Source of the DNA: Chloroflexota bacterium
Lineage (GTDB): Bacteria; Chloroflexota; Dehalococcoidia; SAR202; UBA6927
Reading direction: 5' to 3'
Length of the DNA stretch: 21,751 nucleotides
NCBI GenBank assembly: GCA_002717725.1
Contig: PBBT01000006.1
Coordinates: 1-21,751, forward strand
The notes under the pieces were generated by a model, which had not been told where the DNA came from, searched no databases, and worked only from the letters and a program-made list of their open reading frames with translations. Every line of letters begins with the position of its first letter. The stretch's first letter is position 1. Positions 7,694 to 15,820 of this stretch are shown here, piece by piece. The position numbers were made by a program, and so were the translations under genes.

Positions 7694-8476
7694 ATGGTTC
7701 ATCCAATAGCACCTAAAAATAATGTATATAAAGAATTTCAAATCCAGCTGAAATCTTATCTATCTCCACAAAGAACGATATCAAGTTTAAATCAAATAGA
7801 TTCAGAGAGTTGGTGCCAAGAAACCATTTTTTTTCCAAGAGGCTTCGATAGTAAAAACATTCCAGATCAAAAAATACAGAAAATTATTAATGAAATAGAC
7901 TTTTTAGACAATGGAATTGTAATCTTTGTAGGCAATAACAAAGTCACAGTATTAATTCCTCCTTTGCCAATGATGATTGAAAAATCATTTCCTGGATTCA
8001 AATCAAAACCTATTATAGATTTGTTGAACAACTGCCCCACCTTTGCAGTAGTACTCATAAGATTAGGCAATTATGCAATAGGTGTAATTAAAGATCATAA
8101 ATTACAATCATCAAAAACCGGTTCTCGTCTGGTTAAAAACAGACACAAAAAAGGTGGTTCTTCTCAAAGAAGATTTGAAAGAGGACGAGAACGTCAAATA
8201 AAAGAATTGTTTGACAAAATATGTGACACTGCAAAAAGGATTTTCACACCCTATGAAAATGAAATCGACTATATTTTTTTTGGAGGTGACAAACATGTGA
8301 TTTCAAATTTCCACTTAAGATGTCCGTCTGTGAAGAAATTCGACCAAATTGAACGAAGATTACCCGTTCACAGACCAGGACTTAAAGCGCTACAATCAAT
8401 CGAAAAAGAAATATGGAAAACACATCTGATAGAATTCATTGAAACTCAAAATGTTTTGGAGGAAAACAATGCCTAA
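7694..8476 (+). CDS. VLRF1-family (acVLRF1-like) peptidyl-tRNA hydrolase / release-factor homologue
   Basis: This 260-residue protein matches the bacterial Vms1-like release factor 1 (VLRF1) group, related to eukaryotic Vms1/ANKZF1, which cuts nascent chains from peptidyl-tRNA on stalled ribosomes. The diagnostic stretch is GSRLVKNRHKKGGSSQRRFERGRERQ (positions 8120-8197): the GGSSQ loop carries the glutamine (Q158) equivalent to the GGQ-like catalytic residue. After it come a basic RRFERGRERQ helix and an IDYIFFGGDKH strand. The N-terminal part contains RLGNYAIGV, also typical. ATG at 7694 is chosen with AGG 7 bases upstream; a TTG 30 bases earlier lies inside the previous gene. It overlaps the ferredoxin gene by 8 bases. 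Its role with metabolic neighbours is unclear. Confidence 0.8.
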   Translation: MVHPIAPKNNVYKEFQIQLKSYLSPQRTISSLNQIDSESWCQETIFFPRGFDSKNIPDQKIQKIINEIDFLDNGIVIFVGNNKVTVLIPPLPMMIEKSFPGFKSKPIIDLLNNCPTFAVVLIRLGNYAIGVIKDHKLQSSKTGSRLVKNRHKKGGSSQRRFERGRERQIKELFDKICDTAKRIFTPYENEIDYIFFGGDKHVISNFHLRCPSVKKFDQIERRLPVHRPGLKALQSIEKEIWKTHLIEFIETQNVLEENNA

Positions 8477-8825
8477 TTACAAAACTCATTTACTTGTTTG
8501 CACCCATTCATCTGGCGCACCCGATAAACGCCATTGCGGTGACAAAGGGGGACTAGAACTCAGAAAACAATTCGATTTGGCTCTCACAAAGTACGACCTT
8601 AGAGATGATGTAACTATCTCAAATGTTGGATGCACAAGTGCTCATGGTGTCTGCAATACAGCTCAAGGTAATATAATTATTTATGGTCCATCAGCCGATA
8701 TGGGAGGAACATGGTACACCGTTGGACCTGACGATGTAGAGAAGGTTGTAACGAACCATATTATGAATGGTGAAAAACTTACCGAATTAGAATATCAAGA
8801 TAAAGCTGTAGACTTCCCCAATTAA
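8469..8825 (+). CDS. Thioredoxin-like [2Fe-2S] ferredoxin
   Basis: This 118-residue protein has the shape of thioredoxin-fold [2Fe-2S] ferredoxins: an N-terminal strand then C11 and C23 (C-x11-C), a GGLELRKQF helix, VTISNVGC with C55, C62, and GGTWYTVGPDDVEKVVTNHI, the usual WY-V-pdd-v--hi ending. The second Cys pair is C-x6-C (C55, C62) rather than the common C-x3-C, so cluster ligation may differ or one Cys may be free. The start is ATG 8469 with a strong GGAGG (8458-8462) 6 bases upstream, overlapping the end of the VLRF1 gene by 8 bases. It probably carries electrons for a redox enzyme; the FAD oxidase two genes on is a candidate, but nothing in the sequence proves it. Confidence 0.8.
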   Translation: MPNYKTHLLVCTHSSGAPDKRHCGDKGGLELRKQFDLALTKYDLRDDVTISNVGCTSAHGVCNTAQGNIIIYGPSADMGGTWYTVGPDDVEKVVTNHIMNGEKLTELEYQDKAVDFPN

Positions 8826-8834
8826 TACTCGAAT

Positions 8835-10430
8835 ATGTTAGACCTAAAAATTCACAATGGACTAATAATTGATGGCATGGGTAGCCCTGCGTATCCTGCA
8901 GACATTGGAATTTCAGATGATAAAATTGTGCTAATTGGCTCAATAGAACAAGATGCATTAGAAACTATAAACGCAGAAGGAAACATCATCTGCCCGGGAT
9001 TTATTGATCTACATTCCCATAGCGACACATCTTTTTTAATTGATTCAAATGCCCAAAGCAAATTGCGGCAAGGAGTTACTTTAGAACTCAATGGAAACTG
9101 TGGATTCAGTTTCTCAGCCCCACTAAAAGGCCCCGCAATAGAGATTTATAGAAATACAACTTTCGCAGAATCTGCTGAAGGTATTCGAACTGATTGGCCC
9201 AGTTTTTCAGAATACATAAGCGTACTAAAATCAACTGAAATGCCAATAAACACTGCTCTTCAAGTTGGACATAACACTATCAGAGCATGTGTGCTAGGAA
9301 TGGACCCTCGAATGCCAAATTTGGCAGAATTAGACAACATGAGAAATCTTGTTTCTGAAAGTTTAGATGCTGGTGCAATGGGATTTTCTACTGGCCTGGT
9401 ATACACACCAGGCAACTATGCACGCTTAGAAGAGATAATAGAAATTTCCCAAGAGGCTGCTAAACGTGGAAAACTATATTCTACTCATATGCGTGACGAG
9501 GGCAGTCAGTCAATTGGTTTATTAGTCGCTGTCAGTGAAGCAATAGAAATCGGACGCAGAACTGGAGCAAAAGTTGAAATATCACATGTCAAATGCAAAG
9601 GGCCTTCAGTTTGGGGGATGGGTCATCAAATCCTAGAAATGATGGAGCAAGGAATCAGAGACGGAATTGATCTTGCAGGTGACCAATATCCATATACCGC
9701 TTCAAGCACTTTTTTATCTCAGGCATTAATACCACAATGGGCTCTTGCTGGAGGTAGAAATGCTACTACATCTCTCATTAATGATGCAGATGAAAAACAA
9801 AATCTACTAGTGGCAATCCGAGACAGAATTGCACAATATGGAACTCCTGAAAATGTTGTCATTTCAAGACATTCTCCAAAACCTGAATTCGAAGGCATGA
9901 CCCTAGCTGAAATAGCTACACATAATAATTCAACCGCAGAAGAATCAGCTATTGAACTATTCTTGGAATCTGATGGTGGAGTAATATTACATACTTATAG
10001 TGAAGAGGATGTGGAAACAATTGCACAAAGTTCAATAATTTCAGTAGGATCAGACGGTAGTTCCCTTTCTACCGAAGGTCCATTATCCAGTGGAAAACCT
10101 CATCCAAGAAATTTTGGTACCTTCCCAAGATTTATAAGGAAATTTTGCCGCGAAAAAAATCTTATGCCTTTAACAGAAGCAATTAGAAAAATGACTTCAC
10201 TACCTGCTTCCAGATTAGGATTACTTAATCGAGGCAGAATAGCACCTGGATTTGCTGCAGATATTGTGATTTTTGACGAGGATAATATTACTGATAATGC
10301 AACCTTTGACAATCCTTTTGAATACCCATCTGGAATTAAAGATGTATTTGTAAATGGAACCCACTCCATCAAATCAGGTGAGTACACTGGCAAAAAGTCG
10401 GGCAGATTAATTACCAATTTTAACGATTGA
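8835..10430 (+). CDS. N-acyl-D-amino-acid deacylase (D-aminoacylase) family amidohydrolase
   Basis: This 531-residue amidohydrolase should remove the acyl group from N-acyl-D-amino acids. It has the PGFIDLHSHSD metal motif (H60, H62), the NGNCGFS motif whose Cys (C89) is a zinc ligand in D-aminoacylases, the STHMRDEG and ISHVKCKG segments that supply two more metal His, and VGSDGSS with the catalytic Asp. The C-terminus has the small beta domain (RGRIAPGFAADIVIFD) usual in amidohydrolases. The length matches the family. Its ATG is 9 bases after the ferredoxin stop and has no clear Shine-Dalgarno, which suggests coupled translation. Dihydroorotase- or hydantoinase-like activity is less likely because of the GNCGFS motif. 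Confidence 0.88.
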   Translation: MLDLKIHNGLIIDGMGSPAYPADIGISDDKIVLIGSIEQDALETINAEGNIICPGFIDLHSHSDTSFLIDSNAQSKLRQGVTLELNGNCGFSFSAPLKGPAIEIYRNTTFAESAEGIRTDWPSFSEYISVLKSTEMPINTALQVGHNTIRACVLGMDPRMPNLAELDNMRNLVSESLDAGAMGFSTGLVYTPGNYARLEEIIEISQEAAKRGKLYSTHMRDEGSQSIGLLVAVSEAIEIGRRTGAKVEISHVKCKGPSVWGMGHQILEMMEQGIRDGIDLAGDQYPYTASSTFLSQALIPQWALAGGRNATTSLINDADEKQNLLVAIRDRIAQYGTPENVVISRHSPKPEFEGMTLAEIATHNNSTAEESAIELFLESDGGVILHTYSEEDVETIAQSSIISVGSDGSSLSTEGPLSSGKPHPRNFGTFPRFIRKFCREKNLMPLTEAIRKMTSLPASRLGLLNRGRIAPGFAADIVIFDEDNITDNATFDNPFEYPSGIKDVFVNGTHSIKSGEYTGKKSGRLITNFND

Positions 10431-10459
10431 AATTAAGAAAAAAGGTTGGAAATTGAATC

Positions 10460-11623
10460 ATGAATCAATTTGCTGACGCAGTAGTTATTGGAGGAGGAGT
10501 AATAGGTACTAGCATCCAGTACTTCCTCGCTTCAAAGGGAGTAAATTCTATACTTATGGAAAAAAACTCCCTCGGAAGTGGATCAACTGGAAGGTCTCAA
10601 GCCATCTTGAGAATGCATTATTCGAACGAAGTAACCACATTACTTGCATCGAAAAGCTTGGAGGTTTTCAAAAATTTCGCTGATATTACTGGAAGTAGTT
10701 CTGGCTATACCCAAACTGGATATTTATTAATTACTGACATTAGGGAAAAAGCATCGATGCAAAAAAATCTTGAAATGATGCAATCTAAAGGTATAAAAAC
10801 AGAAATTATTTCAAAAAACGATTTGGATGAAATCGCACCTTCAATTTCCATATCAGATAATGAAACAATGTGTTTCGAACCAGAATCAGGTTTTGCTGAC
10901 CCCCATCTAGTTACCAATGGATTTGCAAAGAAATCTAAATTAATGGGATCAAAAATTCTACTTAACACACCTGTTGAAAGCATCAATATTAAAGACCACA
11001 AAGTTCAATCAATCAAATTTAAAAATGGGGAAATATTTACTGACACTCTGATTATAGCTGCAGGACCTTGGACAAAAACTCTTATGGCCAAATTGGGAGT
11101 AAAACTCCCATTAAAGACAGTGCGTCACCAAGTGATCTTACTAAAAAACACATCCGACCAACTAATCAATCACCCTATAATTGGAGACACAATCAATGGA
11201 CTATCTGTTCGACCCGAATCTAATAACATCACTATGATTGGAACGGGTGAGGATGAGAATTCCGAACCTGACAGTTTTAACCAAGGAGTAGATGAACATG
11301 TTGTCCGAAAATCATTCCTGAATTTGTCAAAAAGATTAGGTGGTATTTCAAATTCACATTTTTTCGGCGGGTGGTCAGGCTTATTCACCATAACTCCTGA
11401 TTGGCACCCAATATTAGGTAAACCTACGGATATTGATGGATTATACTTAGCAGCAGGTTTCAGTGGACATGGATTTAAACTTTCCCCAATGATTGGACTA
11501 ACAATGTCTGATTTAATCGTCGGTGGAACATCAACAAATATAGATATATCCGAACTAACCCTATCAAGATTCTCCAAAGGCAAAACACTTAAATCTCGTT
11601 ACAAAATGAAAGTCTTAGCCTAA
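10460..11623 (+). CDS. FAD-dependent oxidoreductase, DAO family (glycine/sarcosine oxidase-like)
   Basis: This 387-residue flavoprotein begins with the dinucleotide-binding motif VVIGGGVIGTS (GxGxxG at residues 11-16) and an acidic residue at the end of the second strand (LMEKN). It then has the GSGSTGRSQAILR loop that covers the flavin in DAO enzymes, IIAAGPWT in the middle, and a C-terminal GLYLAAGFSGHGFKLSPMIG motif. These are the marks of the glycine oxidase, sarcosine oxidase beta and D-amino-acid dehydrogenase group. It oxidises an amine or amino acid to an imine; which one is not visible. It sits 29 bases after the D-aminoacylase gene, so a D-amino acid released by that enzyme is a sensible substrate. 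Its stop is 4 bases from that of the converging RidA gene. Confidence 0.85.
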   Translation: MNQFADAVVIGGGVIGTSIQYFLASKGVNSILMEKNSLGSGSTGRSQAILRMHYSNEVTTLLASKSLEVFKNFADITGSSSGYTQTGYLLITDIREKASMQKNLEMMQSKGIKTEIISKNDLDEIAPSISISDNETMCFEPESGFADPHLVTNGFAKKSKLMGSKILLNTPVESINIKDHKVQSIKFKNGEIFTDTLIIAAGPWTKTLMAKLGVKLPLKTVRHQVILLKNTSDQLINHPIIGDTINGLSVRPESNNITMIGTGEDENSEPDSFNQGVDEHVVRKSFLNLSKRLGGISNSHFFGGWSGLFTITPDWHPILGKPTDIDGLYLAAGFSGHGFKLSPMIGLTMSDLIVGGTSTNIDISELTLSRFSKGKTLKSRYKMKVLA

Positions 11624-11627
11624 CTAA

Positions 11628-12095
11628 TCAGTCAGATATTTCAACAATCATTTCAATTTCAACTGGAATATTGTTCGGTAAACCTGACATTCCAACAGCC
11701 GATCTAGCATGCTTGCCTTTATCGCCGAATACCTCGACAAGTAAATCTGAACAACCGTTGATAATCGATGGATGCTGGTCAAAATCGAAATCTGAATTAA
11801 CCATCCCAAGCAACTTCACAATCCTTGTGACCTTATCAAAATCTCCCAATTCAGACTTCAATCTTGCAAGTAAATTTATACCTGTTAGTCGTGCCGCATC
11901 ATAACCATCTTCAATACTTAAATCACTTCCAACTTTTCCTAGGTACTGTGTTCCATCAGGTTTATTCGCAGGGCCCATACCAGACAAATATAACAAGCAT
12001 CCAGTCTTTACTGCAGGAACATAATTCGCAATAGGTGCAGCAGATTCTGGTAATTCAATGCCTAATTCCTTTAATCTATTATCAATTTTTCCCAT
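11628..12095 (-). CDS. RidA family protein (YjgF/YER057c/UK114)
   Basis: This 155-residue member of the RidA superfamily is of the longer subgroup found in many catabolic clusters. It shows YLSGMGP near the N-terminus and the C-terminal block ARSAVGMSGLPNNIPVEIEMI, with the Arg that binds the carboxylate of the imine. RidA proteins hydrolyse reactive enamines and imines made by PLP enzymes and amino-acid oxidases. The start is ATG 12095, since AAGGAG (12102-12107) is 6 bases upstream; a further in-frame ATG at 12125 falls inside the -10 element and would lie outside the message. The gene converges on the FAD oxidase gene, whose product would yield an imine, so a shared pathway is plausible. 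Confidence 0.88.
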   Translation of the reverse strand: MGKIDNRLKELGIELPESAAPIANYVPAVKTGCLLYLSGMGPANKPDGTQYLGKVGSDLSIEDGYDAARLTGINLLARLKSELGDFDKVTRIVKLLGMVNSDFDFDQHPSIINGCSDLLVEVFGDKGKHARSAVGMSGLPNNIPVEIEMIVEISD

Positions 12096-12115
12096 CAAGG
12101 TCTCCTTAGAATTTA

Positions 12116-12124
12116 ATTGTATCA
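12116..12124 (-). promoter_or_regulatory. Extended -10 promoter for the RidA gene
   Basis: On the minus strand TGATACAAT gives an extended -10, identical to the one before the SDR gene at 3817. Transcription would begin near 12109, a leader of about 14 bases holding AAGGAG. TTGTGT further upstream is a weak -35 candidate, placed better for a second, overlapping TACAAT. Confidence 0.5.
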
Positions 12125-12155
12125 TTGTAAAAAAATTTCATTGCATACACAAATT

Positions 12156-12164
12156 TGCTAATCT
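12156..12164 (+). promoter_or_regulatory. Extended -10 promoter for the VOC gene
   Basis: TGCTAATCT fits an extended -10 (TG-n-TAnnnT). It lies back to back with the RidA promoter in a 96-base divergent spacer and gives a leader of about 20 bases that includes GGGAGGG. Confidence 0.35.
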
Positions 12165-12191
12165 ATCTCAAAACATAATTGGGAGGGAATT

Positions 12192-12587
12192 ATGAAAACC
12201 GATAAAATTCAATTGAAAGCTATCAACCACCTGACGTATACAGTAACTAACAAAACTAATGCAGCGAAATTTTGGAGGGATATCTTAGGCGTGGAAGCAA
12301 TTCCAAAACAAGTAGATTCAGAAAATTTGATATGGTTGCAGTTACCTAGTGGAGGAATGATACATCTAATAGAAAACCCTGATGCTCCTTCTATCCCCTC
12401 TCATCATGGAGCATTTGAAGTAGATGATATTGAAGCTTGTGCAGAATCTATTAAATCAAAAGGAATCAAAATAGAAGGTCCGATATCCACTAGGAAAGAC
12501 GGGCAACGAGCATTCTATATTTCTGACGAAGATGGAAACAGAATTGAAATTTGCACAAAATCAAATTTCGGCATCTTAGTCAATTAA
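12192..12587 (+). CDS. VOC family protein (glyoxalase/bleomycin-resistance/dioxygenase fold)
   Basis: This 131-residue protein carries one VOC domain made of two beta-alpha-beta-beta-beta units. The first opens NHLTYTV, where the His is a usual metal ligand, and continues AAKFWRDILGVE. The second has HGAFEVDDIEACAESIKSKGI and ends FYISDEDGNRIEIC, where the Glu is the usual metal ligand. It has no known specific substrate; such proteins include lyases, epimerases and extradiol dioxygenases. A strong GGGAGGG stands 4 bases before the ATG. It diverges from the RidA gene and its stop is 2 bases from that of the YjhG-type dehydratase on the other strand. Confidence 0.85.
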   Translation: MKTDKIQLKAINHLTYTVTNKTNAAKFWRDILGVEAIPKQVDSENLIWLQLPSGGMIHLIENPDAPSIPSHHGAFEVDDIEACAESIKSKGIKIEGPISTRKDGQRAFYISDEDGNRIEICTKSNFGILVN

Positions 12588-12589
12588 AA

Positions 12590-14614
12590 CTATTTGTTTT
12601 TTAATGCCTCTCTCCCAGCTTCAAGAGTTTCAACAATACTCTCCACATCAAAAACACATCCTCCCCAAGTCCCCCCAGAAGCATTCTGAAGCGCTGCCCA
12701 TAATCTGGAATCATCCGGAAGTAAAGGATGGGGTTTAAGATCACTTTGCGTCTCTCTATCCAATAATTGTTGCGTCCCCCAATCCACTCCTAAGTTCTTT
12801 CCATTTTCTCCAACCAAATTTATTGTCCCTGACAGATTAACTCTATCAACTTCAATTTCGACAAGATCACCTTCTAAAATCTTTCCAATTGGACCACCTG
12901 CAAGCGCTTCAGGACCCACATGCCCAATACAGGCACCTGTAGACACCCCTGAAAACCTTGCATCAGTTATTAATGCCACTTCTTTCCCATATGACAAATA
13001 TTTCAAAGCTACAGTTACTTGAAAAACTTCTTCCATTCCAGTACCCATTGGACCACCGCATGTCATAACCATGATATCCCCAGGCTTAATCTTCTTCTCA
13101 TCATCTAAACTCTTAATTGCTGCAATCGCCGCACTTTCCGATGTAAATACTCGAGCCGGACCAATTTTCCGATATACCCCATCTAAGTCCACAACTTCTG
13201 GATCAATCGCAGTACTCTTAATTACTGACCCCTCTGGTGCAATATTGCCTGAAGGAAATGTAACTGTACTTGTCAGTCCTTTTGAACGTGCCTGATCAGG
13301 TGTCATAATCACATCATCGGGATCAACCTTATCCACTTCCTTTAAATATTTTCTAACTTCGAATCTTCTCTTAGATTGCTCCCACCAATCTAAGTTTTCT
13401 CCAAGTGTAAGACCAGAAACTGTCATCACTGATGTATCCAATAGCCCCATTTTCCTCAAATGAAGCATTACTTCTGGAACACCTCCTGCAGAATACATCT
13501 GGGACGTAGGAAACCCATTAGGGCCATTGGGCAATACATCAACCAATCTGGGGATTTGACGATTAACATTATTCCAATCATTCACATCCATTTTCGCACG
13601 TCCAGCAGAATGCGCTATTGCTGGCAAATGAATTAACAAATTTGTTGAACCGCCACATGCTGCATGCACTAGCATGGCATTGTTAAAAGCAGCATCAGTC
13701 AAAATTTGTTGTGAGTTAATTTCCATCTGTTCTAATAAAACTAAGGCTTTTGCGGATCTTTTCGCAATATCAATCCATGCCGGACTACCAGATGGAGAAA
13801 TAGCGGAATGAATAACCGCTAAACCAAGTGATTCTGCAATTACTTGAGACGTACCTGCAGTACCTAAAAATTGACATCCTCCACCTGGAGATGCACACGC
13901 TTTACATCCCATTTCTTGCGCATAATCTAAAGTAACCTCCCCTTGAGCAAACCGTGCTCCTATGGATTGAATCATCGCTGTATCTTCGCCATCTTCATTC
14001 GCCAAAGTGGATCCACCTGGAACAATAACTACAGGAAGTTCATGAATACCAGCTAACGCCATCATCATTGCCGGCAAACCCTTATCACATGAAGCAATAC
14101 CCATTACGCCTCTAGCAGTTGGCATTGACCTAACTAATCTACGGAAAACTTGTGCAGCATCATTTCTGTAGGGCAAGGAATCTAGCATCCCAGGAGTCCC
14201 CTGAGATCTTCCATCACATGGATCAGTACAGTACATAGCAAAAGGAATGGTGTTTAAATTTTTCAACTCTATCGAAGCAGCTTCAATCAGCTCTGTCAAT
14301 TCAAAATGTCCAATATGTAAACCCAAGGCAATAGGACTACCATCTGGATTTCTCATTCCACCCAATGTAGATAATATTGCAAATTGTTTTCGTAAAAGTT
14401 CTGAAGGATTCCAACCCATACCAGCATTCTGGCTCATACCAAAATGATAGCCACTAGGATCATTGATTAAAAAATCGGATGTATAGGGTAATTTGCCTTG
14501 AGGGCCTTCAGTCTTGGTAGAAAATCCCCAAGTTTCAGAATCTGATTCAATTCCCAAGACTTCGGATGAAGAAACAGAACTTGAAAATTTGTCTAAATCT
14601 TTTCTACTAGTCAT
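12590..14614 (-). CDS. yjhG: YjhG/YagF-type sugar-acid dehydratase (IlvD/Edd family), probable D-xylonate dehydratase
   Basis: This 674-residue iron-sulfur dehydratase aligns with E. coli YjhG (655 residues), a D-xylonate dehydratase, over its whole length. Shared segments include FGMSQNAGMGW, LPYRNDA, IASCDKGLPA, GCQFLGTAGTSQV, HAACGGSTN, ENLDWWE, TFPSGNIAPEGSVIKSTAIDP and ITDARFSGVSTGACIGHVGPEA. Cluster Cys are probably C133, C176 and C247. The first ~25 residues, a Ser-rich leader, have no counterpart in YjhG. The ATG has CGGAG 6 bases upstream. It is the last of three minus-strand genes (MFS transporter, phosphotriesterase-like hydrolase, this). It removes water from an aldonic acid to give a 2-keto-3-deoxy acid; xylonate is the family's known substrate, but others are possible. 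Confidence 0.9.
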   Translation of the reverse strand: MTSRKDLDKFSSSVSSSEVLGIESDSETWGFSTKTEGPQGKLPYTSDFLINDPSGYHFGMSQNAGMGWNPSELLRKQFAILSTLGGMRNPDGSPIALGLHIGHFELTELIEAASIELKNLNTIPFAMYCTDPCDGRSQGTPGMLDSLPYRNDAAQVFRRLVRSMPTARGVMGIASCDKGLPAMMMALAGIHELPVVIVPGGSTLANEDGEDTAMIQSIGARFAQGEVTLDYAQEMGCKACASPGGGCQFLGTAGTSQVIAESLGLAVIHSAISPSGSPAWIDIAKRSAKALVLLEQMEINSQQILTDAAFNNAMLVHAACGGSTNLLIHLPAIAHSAGRAKMDVNDWNNVNRQIPRLVDVLPNGPNGFPTSQMYSAGGVPEVMLHLRKMGLLDTSVMTVSGLTLGENLDWWEQSKRRFEVRKYLKEVDKVDPDDVIMTPDQARSKGLTSTVTFPSGNIAPEGSVIKSTAIDPEVVDLDGVYRKIGPARVFTSESAAIAAIKSLDDEKKIKPGDIMVMTCGGPMGTGMEEVFQVTVALKYLSYGKEVALITDARFSGVSTGACIGHVGPEALAGGPIGKILEGDLVEIEVDRVNLSGTINLVGENGKNLGVDWGTQQLLDRETQSDLKPHPLLPDDSRLWAALQNASGGTWGGCVFDVESIVETLEAGREALKNK

Positions 14615-14692
14615 TAAAAACTCCGAAAATGAATTTGAATGAAATTTGTTTTTAAAATATATGCCCTAGACCAAATGAATAACTATTAAATT

Positions 14693-15754
14693 TTATGAGA
14701 ATGTCAGTAACCTAGCAGGGTTTTCAATAATTATTGCGTTAATTTGATCTTTCGTAAAACCTCTTTGAGCCATTCGTGGAGCAATATTCTCAAGAATATG
14801 AGAATATCCATGCCCACCATAGGAACTCATGCTATGTTTGTGGCAAATATCATGAGAGACAACTATCTTGTCTCCAAAACCATTTGATATTAATGCAGAA
14901 ATATATTCCATTCTTTGTGCATCATTTGGCATTACAATATCACCCAAAGCATAATATGATGTTTCATTACCAAACAAATCATATTCCAAATAACAACCCG
15001 AGTTAGCTATTTCTAACAAATCAGATACTTCTGAAATAGTACGGTCTAAATGACCCATTACTGTATGAGTAATATCAGCACCAGCCTGAGAAAGAATATT
15101 TAAAATTTCAATAGGTGCTTTAGGATTTCTGCCTGGATGAATTAATATTGGAGCACCTGTTTCTTTCTGTGCAATAGCTGCTGCTCTCAAAACTTTTCGT
15201 TCATTTTTATGTAATGGCCAAGTACACCCTATCTCTCCAATAATACCAGCTCGAATATCAGTGCCATCAATACCAACCAATACCTCATTAGCAATCTTTT
15301 CAGACAAATAACTTTCAGAAAGTTCATCCATATTTTCCGGATGAACTGCATTCACGTAAAAACCTGCTCCAGAAATTACATTTATACCTGCAATTTGAGA
15401 AATTTTCTTCAACCCCAACGGATCTCGTCCAATACCATAAGTAGTTACATCTACAATTGTTCCACCACCAGCATGTTTAAAAAAACTAGCTTCACGAATT
15501 GCAGTCTCTACGTCATCTAGTAACAAATTGTCTCTACTCATATAAGAGTGATAGCGAACCCACCCTAAATTTGTCAAATCAACTGGTTGGTAAGCAAGAC
15601 TAACAAATCGAGCGTCTTCAGGTTCTGAAAACATACATGTAAAATCAATTAACAAGTGCTCATGCGTCATCGTTGCACCCAATTTATCAGGAGAAATTAT
15701 GCCTGAGACTGTTTGTATATCCCCTTTAGATGGCTTGTTATCCACTGGTATCAT
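14693..15754 (-). CDS. Phosphotriesterase (PTE) family metal-dependent hydrolase, possible lactonase
   Basis: This 353-residue amidohydrolase-fold protein has every metal ligand of the PTE family: HEH at H31/H33, E174 in IIGEIGC at the place of the bridging residue, H206 in LIHPG, H235 in GHLDRT and D302 in VSHDICHK. The bridging Glu instead of carboxylated Lys is as in E. coli Php. Family members hydrolyse lactones, phosphotriesters or phosphorylated sugar lactones. With a sugar-acid dehydratase 78 bases downstream, an aldonolactonase is my best guess. ATG 15754 is only 1 base after GGAGG; GTG at 15745 has better spacing (about 10 bases) and may be the true start. A 66-base gap separates it from the MFS gene. 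Confidence 0.83.
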   Translation of the reverse strand: MIPVDNKPSKGDIQTVSGIISPDKLGATMTHEHLLIDFTCMFSEPEDARFVSLAYQPVDLTNLGWVRYHSYMSRDNLLLDDVETAIREASFFKHAGGGTIVDVTTYGIGRDPLGLKKISQIAGINVISGAGFYVNAVHPENMDELSESYLSEKIANEVLVGIDGTDIRAGIIGEIGCTWPLHKNERKVLRAAAIAQKETGAPILIHPGRNPKAPIEILNILSQAGADITHTVMGHLDRTISEVSDLLEIANSGCYLEYDLFGNETSYYALGDIVMPNDAQRMEYISALISNGFGDKIVVSHDICHKHSMSSYGGHGYSHILENIAPRMAQRGFTKDQINAIIIENPARLLTFS

Positions 15755-15820
15755 ACCTCCAAGTGTAGTGAGGCTAGCAGTATATTATTGATGAGTCAAG
15801 CCAAAGAAATCTTTTTGAAA

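Noticed and set aside
10100..10417. 105-residue minus-strand open frame
   Set aside because: It is antisense to the D-aminoacylase C-terminus, where the sense frame has clear family motifs.
11170..11583. 137-residue minus-strand open frame
   Set aside because: It is antisense to the conserved C-terminal part of the FAD oxidase gene and shows no recognisable motif.
12096..12125. Longer RidA start at ATG 12125
   Set aside because: That ATG lies within the extended -10 (12116-12124), and AAGGAG is placed properly only for ATG 12095.
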